In this document: piece by piece, positions 28,614-36,849 of the stretch | Layout: each line of letters begins with the position of its first letter | Position numbering within the stretch: position 1 is the stretch's first letter | NCBI GenBank assembly: GCA_001487125.1 | Contig: LN913013.1 | Span: 2,149,110 to 2,213,109, forward strand | Source: Gabonibacter massiliensis | GTDB taxonomy: Bacteria; Bacteroidota; Bacteroidia; Bacteroidales; Marinifilaceae | Direction: 5' to 3' | Length of the DNA stretch: 64,000 nt | The notes under the pieces: model-generated | What the model was told of the DNA's origin: nothing | What the model saw: the letters and a program-made list of their open reading frames with translations, nothing else | Databases searched by the model: none | Program-made: the position numbers and the translations under genes

Positions 28614-29558
28614 GCGGATGTCTTCTTCTATTTTCAGGATGGCCGGGTAAGCCCCAAAATGTAAATTTTTTTTCAATTGTTCGTCGATACTGTTTCTATA
28701 ACCGAAAAGATTGATTTTTGAAATCTCTTTGCCGGATGATTCCCGGGCTGATCGTAAAATCTTTTTGCAGACCTCTTTGTGCAAAGAGTAGATCAGATCG
28801 TAAACATTATGTCCCCTGACGAAAAAATAGGTATTCTCCGGGACTAAGCCTAAGTTTTCGTATTTTTCCTTTAGCATATCGAGATCGGCTTTGGGATATT
28901 TACGGTGTAAATAATTTGTTTTCTGTCTGATACGTTGTTGTAGCTCTTGAAGCAGTCGTTGGGCGTTATGCCGGATGTCCGGATGGGGACCTCTCCACCG
29001 GGGAGTGATCAATTCGTTGAATTCGGAAATTGGAAAACGTTTGGGATCTGCAACGAGAAAATAGAGATGCCATAAGAAAAGTTCGTAAATAATACGGGAA
29101 AATGCCTTTATGAATCGGTCGAAATCAAAAATCGTATTGGGTAATGTGGTGATGCGTTGGCAAATTTCATTTAATCCCTTTCCGTAACAATGGTGGTTTT
29201 CGAAAGAATAAGTATAGGTTTGAAAGACAAAATGCTTTATGCTCATTTCCCGTTCTTGCAGTAAGTAGCGGTAGTCACTGTCGATGCAGATAAAAAATTT
29301 GGGTCCTAAAAATTTCAGGTATTTCAAGCATTGAGTTACTCCTTTCGTTTCGTTTCCCCTTTCGTTTCGGGAGCCTGCGATGAAGTGAAAACGGTCCCGG
29401 GGACGAAAATGATTGAATATTTTACTCCAAAACAGGATATCATCTTTATCTTCAACATGTATGGCAGCTCGACAGCGTAACATTTGTGCATCCATCATAA
29501 AACGTTTGGCCGCATGATAATAATATTTCTCTTTATTAATATCGACAGTAGGGAACAT
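28584..29558 (-). CDS. DUF4435 protein (TOPRIM-like), partner of the adjacent ATPase
   Basis: The 324-residue protein has a DUF4435/TOPRIM-like core. Glu36 in AAIHVEDKDDILFWSKIF and the DxD pair Asp93/Asp95 in FFICIDSDYRY are the expected metal-binding acidic residues. FENHHCYGKGLNEIC follows, another family-typical patch. It lies 34 bases downstream of an SMC-like ATPase in the same order as ariA-ariB of the PARIS phage-defence system, where the DUF4435 subunit is a toxic nuclease released on phage infection. Whether this pair defends or repairs DNA is not shown. The last 30 bases overlap the end of the convergent gene. Confidence 0.75.
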   Translation of the reverse strand: MFPTVDINKEKYYYHAAKRFMMDAQMLRCRAAIHVEDKDDILFWSKIFNHFRPRDRFHFIAGSRNERGNETKGVTQCLKYLKFLGPKFFICIDSDYRYLLQEREMSIKHFVFQTYTYSFENHHCYGKGLNEICQRITTLPNTIFDFDRFIKAFSRIIYELFLWHLYFLVADPKRFPISEFNELITPRWRGPHPDIRHNAQRLLQELQQRIRQKTNYLHRKYPKADLDMLKEKYENLGLVPENTYFFVRGHNVYDLIYSLHKEVCKKILRSARESSGKEISKINLFGYRNSIDEQLKKNLHFGAYPAILKIEEDIRSFFNEVYQT

Positions 29559-29592
29559 GTAAATTAATGCTTTAGGTGGTTTTCCATGATTT

Positions 29593-30429
29593 TTATTGAA
29601 CGATCAGGTCCTCAATAAATACCAGTTTATCTCCCCATCCGTCGCCGAACAAGCTGGGCGAATGGGTAGACGTAATGATTTGACAACAGGGATTTAATTT
29701 TTGTATCTCTTCGAACAGCCGGTATTGCCATTCGATATGAAGGGAGATTTCCGGCTCGTCCATCAATAGCACGTAAGGTTGTCCGTCCATCAGGAAAACA
29801 CGCAATAGAATAATCAATAGTTGCTTTTCTCCGGAAGAGAGTTTATGAAGGTGGATGGTCTCTTTGCCGTCTTTGAAGATCAGCTGATTGGTCATGGGAT
29901 CGATCTCTATGGTCTTCCCCGTTCCTGCAAAAAGGTGGTTGACCGTGTCATAAAAATGCCGGATCCGGATATTTATCTCTTCCGCTTGTTCGGGGAAATT
30001 GGTCGCTTTTAGCCGGTAATCCGAAAAAGAAGCATTATTCTCTCCTACGCTGTAAACAATCTCTTTCAATTCGCTTAATAACGGGCTATCTTCTTTTCCC
30101 ATTTTTCGGCGGTCCTTCAATGGAACATCGAAGGTGCTTATTTTCATGTAGTTGAAGCCGGATAATTTTTGTTTGATCTCGTTTGGCGTCGTTTGGCGAT
30201 TGTAGAGAATGGCAATGTCGTCGATGATGATTTCCGCCTCGATATTGTAATTTCTCAGCCTCTTCACGTCTGCGGATAGTAATGCGTCCATTACGTTGAA
30301 AAAGGTAGTTTTCCCGCTACCGTTGATTCCGGTCAGAATGTTAACATCCGGATTGAGGTTTTCCCATCGGAAATTGTATTTCCCCCAGACATTCCGTATC
30401 TCGATTTTTTGAATTTTATTGGCTTTCAT
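29593..30429 (-). CDS. SMC/OLD-like AAA ATPase (AriA-like)
   Basis: The compact 278-residue ABC-class ATPase has Walker A GINGSGKTT at 34-42 and the signature LSSGEKQLL at 197-205. Walker B is YVLLMDEPEISLH, with the catalytic pair Asp224/Glu225, and the switch histidine is in STHSP near residue 256. It lacks a long coiled coil, and the region between the motifs is only about 150 residues. It belongs with AAA_15/AAA_21 ATPases that pair with TOPRIM effectors. It is smaller than the PARIS AriA proteins I know of, so it could be a distinct lineage. The downstream DUF4435 gene is 34 bases away. Confidence 0.78.
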   Translation of the reverse strand: MKANKIQKIEIRNVWGKYNFRWENLNPDVNILTGINGSGKTTFFNVMDALLSADVKRLRNYNIEAEIIIDDIAILYNRQTTPNEIKQKLSGFNYMKISTFDVPLKDRRKMGKEDSPLLSELKEIVYSVGENNASFSDYRLKATNFPEQAEEINIRIRHFYDTVNHLFAGTGKTIEIDPMTNQLIFKDGKETIHLHKLSSGEKQLLIILLRVFLMDGQPYVLLMDEPEISLHIEWQYRLFEEIQKLNPCCQIITSTHSPSLFGDGWGDKLVFIEDLIVQ

Positions 30430-30474
30430 GACAAATGGCGATTAAAAATGAACTTTGCTCCCAATCATTATCAA

Positions 30475-30482
30475 CAAAGGTA
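30475..30482 (-). promoter_or_regulatory. -7 element for the ATPase-DUF4435 pair
   Basis: The minus strand reads TACCTTTG, fitting TAnnTTTG, 46 bases before the ATPase start. It lies 11 bases from the divergent -7 element at 30493-30500, so the two promoters overlap. Confidence 0.5.
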
Positions 30483-30492
30483 ATAAAATTTA

Positions 30493-30500
30493 TATTTTTG
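30493..30500 (+). promoter_or_regulatory. -7 element for the DMT-like gene
   Basis: TATTTTTG fits TAnnTTTG, 63 bases before the DMT-like gene and back-to-back with the ATPase promoter. Confidence 0.45.
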
Positions 30501-30562
30501 TGCTGCTTTGAGGGAGATTATCGTCTATATGTCGAGAATATAAATGTGTTAACAAGAAGAAA

Positions 30563-30931
30563 ATGAAAGGGGTTTATACGATCGGATTACTTTTGGTGTC
30601 TAATATGTTTATGACTTTTGCCTGGTACGGACACTTGAAATTGCAAGAGACAAAAATAATTAGTCATTGGCCGCTTATCGGCGTAATCCTCTTTTCATGG
30701 GCGATTGCTTTTTTCGAGTATTGTGCTCAGGTTCCAGCCAACCGGATCGGTTTTGAAGGGAATGGCGGTCCTTTTTCGTTGATGCAGTTAAAGGTTATTC
30801 AAGAGGTAATCACATTGGCGATATTTATCCTTTTTTCTATGCTATTCTTCAAAGGTGTTACCTTTCAATGGAATCATTTGGCGGCCTGTATCTGTCTCGT
30901 TTTGGCCGTCTATTTCGTGTTTATGAAATAA
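30563..30931 (+). CDS. DMT family protein (DUF486)
   Basis: This small inner-membrane protein of 122 residues has four hydrophobic helices, at about 3-20, 36-52, 78-95 and 102-120. MTFAWYGHLK near the end of the first helix and FEYCAQVPANRIGFEGNGG GPFSLMQLK-like sequence between helices two and three are family signatures. Its substrate is unknown. It is divergent from the ATPase-DUF4435 pair and ends 200 bases before the potassium transporter. Confidence 0.8.
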   Translation: MKGVYTIGLLLVSNMFMTFAWYGHLKLQETKIISHWPLIGVILFSWAIAFFEYCAQVPANRIGFEGNGGPFSLMQLKVIQEVITLAIFILFSMLFFKGVTFQWNHLAACICLVLAVYFVFMK

Positions 30932-31041
30932 ATCACGGGTTTTATCCCATTAATCCTACCTATACGGGAAGGGTCTAAGGAGCCGGGCGCCGTTCTATCT
31001 ATCGGGTTTTCGGCCTTGCCTGTTCAAACATGAAAAACTAC

Positions 31042-31072
31042 TTGGTCAAATCGAAACAAATGGTTACATTTG
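31042..31072 (+). promoter_or_regulatory. Bacteroidota promoter of the trkH-ktrA pair
   Basis: TTG at 31042-31044 and TACATTTG at 31065-31072 are 20 bases apart, a good match. The predicted leader is about 75 bases. Confidence 0.65.
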
Positions 31073-31152
31073 GAAGCAGGGATCTAATTTCGCAGAAAAA
31101 AATGAAACTAAAGAGATTTTAATAACGTTTATTCTTGCTGAAAATAGGAGTT

Positions 31153-32967
31153 ATGTTTTCAACGGAAATACAATATCAATTTAGAAAATTTTACCGGATA
31201 ACAAAAACGATTTTGGAGGGAGCGGGGCGTGTCGTGTTGTTTATGGCTTCATTTGTGGCTATCTTTTTAGTCGTTTATAAATTCGGTTTTAAGGGAGCTT
31301 CGGCGTATCAGGAGGAGATTTATAGCATGTACAAAGGGATAACCAATCTCTTTTTTATTTTTCTTACCATCCGGTTCCTCCTTAATTTTAAATTGTTGCG
31401 GGAAGAAAAAGGTTTCTGGTTAGAGGTCTTTTTTTTGATTGTTTTACTTGGTTTGATTATTGCCGAATACCTGTTTTCGATCCCTGAGGTGATAACGCAG
31501 AATCCGGTACTGTACCGGTTGAATCGAATCGTAACCTATACGGTCGTTTTGATTCTGAGCACGATCTATCTTTCAAAAGAGTTCTTTGTCGTGCTCAAAA
31601 GTAATGTCCGTCCCGAAATGATGTTCGTTATCAGTTTTCTGATGTTGATTTTGATCGGGACCTTCTTGTTGAAACTACCCACGGCTACTTACGAGAAAAT
31701 CAGTTTTATCGATGCCCTTTTTACGGCGACAAGTGCGGTGTGCGTAACGGGATTGACGGTACTTGATACGGCAAAAGTTTTTACCCCGACAGGGGATGTG
31801 ATCCTTTTATTATTGATTCAGTTAGGCGGGATCGGGGTGATGACGTTTACCAGTTTCTTCGCCATGTCCTTTTTGGGGAAAACGACGTTCCGGGATCAGT
31901 TAGCTCTTAAAAACTTGTTGAACGAATCTTCCCTGAATAATATTTTCAGAACCTTGTTCTACACGGTAACGACAACCTTACTGATAGAGGCTGTCGGGGT
32001 GTATATGGTCTATCTGCAAATTCAGGATGTGGAAGGAATTCAGGATAAGTTTTTCTTTTCCCTTTTCCATGCCGTCTCGGCATTTTGTAACGCTGGTTTT
32101 TCTACTTTGCCCGGAAATTTGTATGATCCTTTGGTTCGAAATGTTTATGGATTACAAGTTTGGTTAGGTCTTCTTATCGTTTTCGGCGGCCTGGGATTTC
32201 CTATATTGTTTAATTACGGAAGTTATTTTAAATATAAGATACGGTGTTTTTTAGTGTATTTGTTTCATGGAAAACGAAAAGTTGAGTATAGGGCTCATAT
32301 CGTGAGCACCACTACTCGGATCGTGTTGCCGACAACCCTGGTCTTATTGGTGTTGGGAATGGTGTTCTTTTTGTTTTTTGAAGATGGTAATACCCTGGAA
32401 GGTCTCTCCTGGCAAGGAAAGTTGGCTACCTCGTTTATGGCTTCCGTGACGACTCGAACGGCAGGATTTAATAATGTGGATATGGCCGCGTTACGTCAGG
32501 CTACGATTTTTCTATTTATCTTATTGATGTGGATCGGAGCCTCTCCGATGTCTACGGGCGGGGGAATAAAAACGACCACCTTCGTTATCGCTTTAAAGAA
32601 TGTTATCGCTATTCTCCGGGGAGAAGATAGGGTGGAGATCGGTAAGAGACAATTAACCCGTTTAAATGTGAATCGGGCTCAGGCGATTATCTTTTTGTCT
32701 TTGGCGTGGACGGCTTTGGCCGTTATGCTGCTTTCGATACTGGAACCTCAGGGGAGGTTCGTTCAAATCGTATTTGAAGTTTTTTCTGCTTTGGGAACGG
32801 TGGGGCTTTCGTTGAATTTTACCCCGGCTATGAGTGATGCGGGAAAAATAATCATTAGTCTCACGATGTTCGTGGGGCGGGTAGGATTGATCACGTTGTT
32901 ATCGGGTGTTGTCAAACAGCGGCAGGAGAAGCTGTACAGGTATGCGGACGATACGGTGATATTATAA
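31153..32967 (+). CDS. Potassium uptake channel subunit, TrkH/KtrB family
   Basis: This inner-membrane potassium translocator is about 604 residues. The four selectivity-filter P-loops are visible: TATSAVCVTGLTV near residue 195, FHAVSAFCNAGFSTL near 310, ASVTTRTAGFNNV near 435 and FEVFSALGTVGLSLNF near 555. About 150 residues with four extra helices precede the conserved core, so it is longer than KtrB. ATG 31153 is preferred to TTG 31135, which would add six residues. The RCK-domain partner follows 28 bases downstream. Confidence 0.92.
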   Translation: MFSTEIQYQFRKFYRITKTILEGAGRVVLFMASFVAIFLVVYKFGFKGASAYQEEIYSMYKGITNLFFIFLTIRFLLNFKLLREEKGFWLEVFFLIVLLGLIIAEYLFSIPEVITQNPVLYRLNRIVTYTVVLILSTIYLSKEFFVVLKSNVRPEMMFVISFLMLILIGTFLLKLPTATYEKISFIDALFTATSAVCVTGLTVLDTAKVFTPTGDVILLLLIQLGGIGVMTFTSFFAMSFLGKTTFRDQLALKNLLNESSLNNIFRTLFYTVTTTLLIEAVGVYMVYLQIQDVEGIQDKFFFSLFHAVSAFCNAGFSTLPGNLYDPLVRNVYGLQVWLGLLIVFGGLGFPILFNYGSYFKYKIRCFLVYLFHGKRKVEYRAHIVSTTTRIVLPTTLVLLVLGMVFFLFFEDGNTLEGLSWQGKLATSFMASVTTRTAGFNNVDMAALRQATIFLFILLMWIGASPMSTGGGIKTTTFVIALKNVIAILRGEDRVEIGKRQLTRLNVNRAQAIIFLSLAWTALAVMLLSILEPQGRFVQIVFEVFSALGTVGLSLNFTPAMSDAGKIIISLTMFVGRVGLITLLSGVVKQRQEKLYRYADDTVIL

Positions 32968-32995
32968 GTATGAATGAAGTTAATGTTTGAATGAT

Positions 32996-33664
32996 ATGAA
33001 GTGCATTGTTATCGGTTTAGGACATTTTGGACTGGCTTTGTCACAGCGTTTGACGGCTTTGGGACATGAGGTGATCGGAGTTGACAACGATTTGAATAAA
33101 ATCAATCAGTACAAGGACAGCATTACGACGACCATTGCCTTGGACGTCCGGAGCGAACAGGCTTTGGGATCTCTACCTTTGAAAGATGTGGATATCGTGT
33201 TTGTAGTCATCGGTAAGGATTTCGGTACCTCTTTGTACGTACTTGCCCTGTTGAAACAATTTGCAGTCAAGCGTATCGTTGCCAGAGCCATGTCGGAGGT
33301 TCACAAAACGATTATGGAGACGATGGGTATTACGGAGATTATCAATCCGGAGTGGGAATATGCCGATTTTTTTGCCCTGAAGGTAGAGTTGGCAACGACC
33401 ATCGATTCTTACGTGGTCGATACCGATCACGTGATTATCGAATGGGAAGTTCCTGCCGGATTCGTCGGTCGTAAATTAGGCGATGTGGATTTCGAGCGGG
33501 AGTTCGGTTTGAAATTGATAACCCTGAAACGTTTGCAGGAAAAAGAGGATAAGCCTACGGTTCTGCCCGAGCTGCCAAGTGATCTGATACTTGAAAGAAG
33601 AGATATTCTGGTGCTTTTTGGATTGCACAAGAACTTCCGGAAGTTAGGAATTCAATTGCAATAA
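32996..33664 (+). CDS. Potassium uptake regulator, TrkA/KtrA family
   Basis: This cytoplasmic RCK protein gates the upstream channel. The N-terminal Rossmann domain starts KCIVIGLGHFGLALSQRL, with the GxGxFG nucleotide loop, and has D at the end of strand two (VIGVDND). A TrkA-C domain covers about 135-222. At 222 residues it matches KtrA rather than the double-length TrkA. ATG 32996 is preferred to TTG 32987. The gene end overlaps the convergent nrdG by 21 bases. Confidence 0.92.
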   Translation: MKCIVIGLGHFGLALSQRLTALGHEVIGVDNDLNKINQYKDSITTTIALDVRSEQALGSLPLKDVDIVFVVIGKDFGTSLYVLALLKQFAVKRIVARAMSEVHKTIMETMGITEIINPEWEYADFFALKVELATTIDSYVVDTDHVIIEWEVPAGFVGRKLGDVDFEREFGLKLITLKRLQEKEDKPTVLPELPSDLILERRDILVLFGLHKNFRKLGIQLQ

Positions 33665-34279
33665 GTAATTTTTTAAGATATCCCCATTCCGGAACTCCTG
33701 TAAAAGAAAAGGATCTTTTTCGAACTCCTTTTTTACATTTTCCAGTTCCTTTTCCGTTTGTAAACCCGGAATAACGGTTGTCCGAAAAAGATACTCTATA
33801 CCTGAAGCCCGAATGATACGAATAGACTCTTTTATTTTGTCCAGCAATTCGGAACTTATATTGGGGCTTATTTTCCGGTAGGCAGTTAGGTTTAACGCGG
33901 ATTTTATGTCCATGGCAATTGCATCGATCCGTTTCCCGGCAATAAGTTCTCGGAGAAGGTCGGGATTGCTCCCGTTCGTGTCCAATTTTATGTCGAACCC
34001 TAACTTTTTTATTTTTTGGACAAAAAGAATAAGGTCAGGTTGAAGGGTTGGTTCGCCTCCGGAGATAACAACTCCGTCCAACCATTGGCGGCGTTTGGAC
34101 AGAAACGAAAATAGTTCCGCTTCCGTCCATTTTTGATTTTCCGTAAAAAGTTCCGGTAGGACAAGGGAGGGATTGTGACAATAACCGCACCGGAAATTGC
34201 ATCCCTGGGTAAATATAACGGCGGTCACTCTCCCTTCCCAATCGATCAGGCTCTGTTTAATCAATCCTCCGATTCGCAT
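33644..34279 (-). CDS. nrdG: Anaerobic ribonucleotide reductase activase
   Basis: This radical SAM protein puts the glycyl radical on NrdD. The cluster motif CNFRCGYC has cysteines at 27, 31 and 34, followed by VVISGGEPTLQPD, a SAM-binding segment. The length is 211 residues. It overlaps the end of nrdD by 19 bases, so the pair is coupled and shares the cobalamin riboswitch upstream of nrdD. Confidence 0.94.
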   Translation of the reverse strand: MRIGGLIKQSLIDWEGRVTAVIFTQGCNFRCGYCHNPSLVLPELFTENQKWTEAELFSFLSKRRQWLDGVVISGGEPTLQPDLILFVQKIKKLGFDIKLDTNGSNPDLLRELIAGKRIDAIAMDIKSALNLTAYRKISPNISSELLDKIKESIRIIRASGIEYLFRTTVIPGLQTEKELENVKKEFEKDPFLLQEFRNGDILKNYLLQLNS

Positions 34280-36408
34280 ATCGCAATTTCTTCCGTGATG
34301 CTGTTGTCAAAATGTTTCCGGTCGTCAAACTCGGCCCGTTTTCCGTTGTTCCATTGACTCACTGGACGCATGTAGCCGACGATCCTGCTGTATACTTCCG
34401 ACTTCGCTCCGCATTGGGGGCAGGTAAAATGTTCTCCGGCTATGTAACCGTGGGAGGGACATATGCTGAAGGAAGGCGAGAGCGTGATATAGGGTAACCG
34501 GAATGCGGAAGTTACTTTCCGTATCATGTTTTTAGCGGCTTGGGCGGAAGTCCGGTGTTCCCCGGTAAAAACGTGGAAGACGGTTCCTCCGGTATAAAGG
34601 GTTTGAAGCTGATCCTGTTGTTCGAGTGCTTCGTACAGGTCTTCCGTAAAATGTACCGGTAAATGGGTGGAATTCGTGTAATAAGGTTGTGCTCCTTTTT
34701 CGAATTCTTTCCGGTTGGCCACGATAATGTCCGGATATGCGGCCGTGTCCAATAAAGCAAAACGGTAGGAGGTACTTTCTGCCGGAGTGGCTTCCAAATT
34801 ATAGATGTTGCCGGTCTCCTCCTGAAATTCGGTTAAAATGTCCCGCATGAAAAGCATTGTTTTTTGAGCGAATTCTATTCCGTCCGAATGGGTGATAGGT
34901 ACTCCTAAGAAGTTGAGGCAGCATTCGTTCATTCCGTTTATCCCGATGGTAGAGAAATGGTTTTTCCAGAAACAGTCGTAACGTTCGTGTACGTGTCTGA
35001 GGTAGTATTTGGAGTAGGGATAAAGTCCTTTTTCGGTATAACGTTCAATGACTTTTCGTTTGATCTCCAGGCTATCTTTAGCGATTTCCATCAAATAACG
35101 TAGACGTTGATAAAAGTTTTCTTCCGATACGGATTCATAACCTAAACGGGGCAGATTGATGGTAACGACACCCACGGACCCGGTAAGCGGGTTGGCAGCA
35201 AACAGTCCTCCTCCCCGTTTCATCAATTCCCGTTTGTCCAAGCGTAAACGGCAGCACATGCTGCGGACATCGTCCGGTTTCATATCGGAATTCACGAAAT
35301 TGGAAAAATAGGGAATCCCGTATTTGGCCGTCATCTCCCATATCCCTTCGTATTCGGGATTGTTCCAATCAAAATCCGGAGTGATATTGTAGGTCGGGAT
35401 AGGGAAGGAGAAGAGACTGCCGGAAGCATCACCTTCGTACATTACTTCGGCAAATGCTTTATTCAGTAAAGTGACCTCCGCTTGGAAGTCGCCGTATACT
35501 TCTTCCTTGATTTCTCCGCCGTGAACAATCGGTTCGTTTTTTAAGAAATCCGGAACAGTTAGGTCCATGGTAATGTTGGTAAAAGGGGTTTGGAAGCCGA
35601 CTCGTGTCGGTACGTTTAAGTTAAACAGAAACTCCTGTAAGCATTGTTTTATCTGTTTGTAATCCAATTGATCGTAGCGGATATAAGGGGCCAGGAAGGT
35701 ATCGAAATTGGAGAAGGCCTGAGCCCCGGCGGCTTCTCCCTGCATGGTATAGAAAAAGTTGACAATTTGTCCTAAAGCTGTCCGGAAATGTTTGGCCGGT
35801 TTACTTTGGGCTTTTCCCTCAACTCCCCTGAAACCGACTGTTAGTAAGTCTTTCAGATCCCATCCGACACAATACACGCTTAAAAATCCGAGATCGTGAA
35901 TATGAAGGGCCCCGCTTTTGTGAGCTTCGGATATTCTCTCCGGATAGAGATTGTTTAACCAGTAATTGGATGTGATCTGGGTGGAGATATGTTGGTTTAA
36001 CCCTTGTAGAGAATAGGACGAATTGGCACTCTCTTTTACTTTCCAGTCGCTTAAAGTCAGGTAATCGTCCATCACTTCGATATTGGTAAGCAATACCTTG
36101 GAATTCCGGATCTGTTCATGTTGTTTCCGGTAAAGCAGATAAATTTTCAATAAATTGAAATCTCCGTGTTGAAAGAGTACCTGTTCAACCGTGTCCTGTA
36201 CGATCTCCACGTGGGGAATGACTCCTTCCGGGGTGTCGGTTTTTAGAATTTCAATCACCTTGTTGCAGAGTTCGCGTGCTGTTTTACGATGAGGGTTTCC
36301 CGTTGCTCGCGTAGCTTTAAAAATCGCTTGTTCGATTTTTTCCGCTTTAAAATCGCAAATCTCCCCGTTGCGTTTTACAATTTTTGAAAAAGAGCTGTTT
36401 TCGTTCAT
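34261..36408 (-). CDS. nrdD: Anaerobic (class III) ribonucleoside-triphosphate reductase
   Basis: This oxygen-sensitive glycyl-radical enzyme makes deoxyribonucleotides without B12. ATG 36408 (MNENSSFSKIVKRNGEICDF) gives 715 residues; the open frame back to 36567 runs into the riboswitch and is not coding. An ATP-cone covers about 1-95. The zinc site is CPSH followed by CPQC near 660-680. The glycyl-radical region is RIVGYMRPVSQWNNGKRAEF near the C-terminus. Because B12-dependent NrdJ is also encoded here, repression of nrdD-nrdG by B12 is biologically sensible. Confidence 0.95.
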   Translation of the reverse strand: MNENSSFSKIVKRNGEICDFKAEKIEQAIFKATRATGNPHRKTARELCNKVIEILKTDTPEGVIPHVEIVQDTVEQVLFQHGDFNLLKIYLLYRKQHEQIRNSKVLLTNIEVMDDYLTLSDWKVKESANSSYSLQGLNQHISTQITSNYWLNNLYPERISEAHKSGALHIHDLGFLSVYCVGWDLKDLLTVGFRGVEGKAQSKPAKHFRTALGQIVNFFYTMQGEAAGAQAFSNFDTFLAPYIRYDQLDYKQIKQCLQEFLFNLNVPTRVGFQTPFTNITMDLTVPDFLKNEPIVHGGEIKEEVYGDFQAEVTLLNKAFAEVMYEGDASGSLFSFPIPTYNITPDFDWNNPEYEGIWEMTAKYGIPYFSNFVNSDMKPDDVRSMCCRLRLDKRELMKRGGGLFAANPLTGSVGVVTINLPRLGYESVSEENFYQRLRYLMEIAKDSLEIKRKVIERYTEKGLYPYSKYYLRHVHERYDCFWKNHFSTIGINGMNECCLNFLGVPITHSDGIEFAQKTMLFMRDILTEFQEETGNIYNLEATPAESTSYRFALLDTAAYPDIIVANRKEFEKGAQPYYTNSTHLPVHFTEDLYEALEQQDQLQTLYTGGTVFHVFTGEHRTSAQAAKNMIRKVTSAFRLPYITLSPSFSICPSHGYIAGEHFTCPQCGAKSEVYSRIVGYMRPVSQWNNGKRAEFDDRKHFDNSITEEIAICESED

Positions 36409-36519
36409 TCTTAAAGGTTTTAGTAATGAATAAATAAATTTACTATAACCTTGGGTAAAATGAGAATAGTCCGATAGGCAAGCCTTCTCCTCGCTTTTCA
36501 CCCGAAAGTTACGGATATA

Positions 36520-36680
36520 TCGCAATCGGCAGGTCTTCTGACTCGCTATTTTCGACCTCCTTCCCATCGGTTAGCCGACAGTGGATCTCTTGATCGAAAA
36601 ACAAAAAAAAGCTTACAGCTACGGGTATAGTCCCGGATTTTCACCGGATTCCCTATTAATCACAAACGTGAACCGAATGC
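36520..36680 (-). ncRNA. Cobalamin riboswitch controlling nrdD-nrdG
   Basis: Read on the minus strand, the leader shows the whole conserved set in order: an AATAGGGAATCCGGTG block, GCTGTAAGC, CCACTG, GGGAAGG and the B12 box AGTCAGAAGACCTGCC (complement of 36528-36543). The riboswitch ends about 110 bases before nrdD ATG. In this class B12 binding normally lowers expression. No clear intrinsic terminator is visible after the B12 box, so control may be translational or the terminator may be weak. Confidence 0.93.
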
Positions 36681-36684
36681 ATGA

Positions 36685-36692
36685 CGAAAGTA
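36685..36692 (-). promoter_or_regulatory. -7 element of the nrdD riboswitch transcript
   Basis: The minus strand reads TACTTTCG, one mismatch from TAnnTTTG, immediately 5' of the riboswitch. Confidence 0.45.
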
Positions 36693-36849
36693 AATAAAAA
36701 TAAGATAGGATATATCGTAATTTTTGTTTTTAACAATAATTCTAAGTGAGATATATTGTTAATGAACTTGTATTAGGTTATTTGCGTGTATGAATAGGAA
36801 AATTTTGTATGATATTTATTTAGTAAAGTTTTCATTCTTGGGAAACATT

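Larger units (their letters stand above)
36409..36849 (-). other. Intergenic region between nrdD and czcD
   Basis: These 441 bases hold the nrdD leader, the cobalamin riboswitch and its promoter element. The remainder (36695-36849) is AT-rich, and I see no gene or strong hairpin in it. Confidence 0.7.

Noticed and set aside
30932-31041. GC-richer spacer that might hold a tRNA or small RNA
   Set aside because: No acceptor-stem pairing or T-loop consensus could be fitted, and no clear terminator closes it.
36409-36567. N-terminal extension of nrdD by 53 codons
   Set aside because: The extension would be read from the end of the cobalamin riboswitch. The conserved ATP-cone begins just after ATG 36408.
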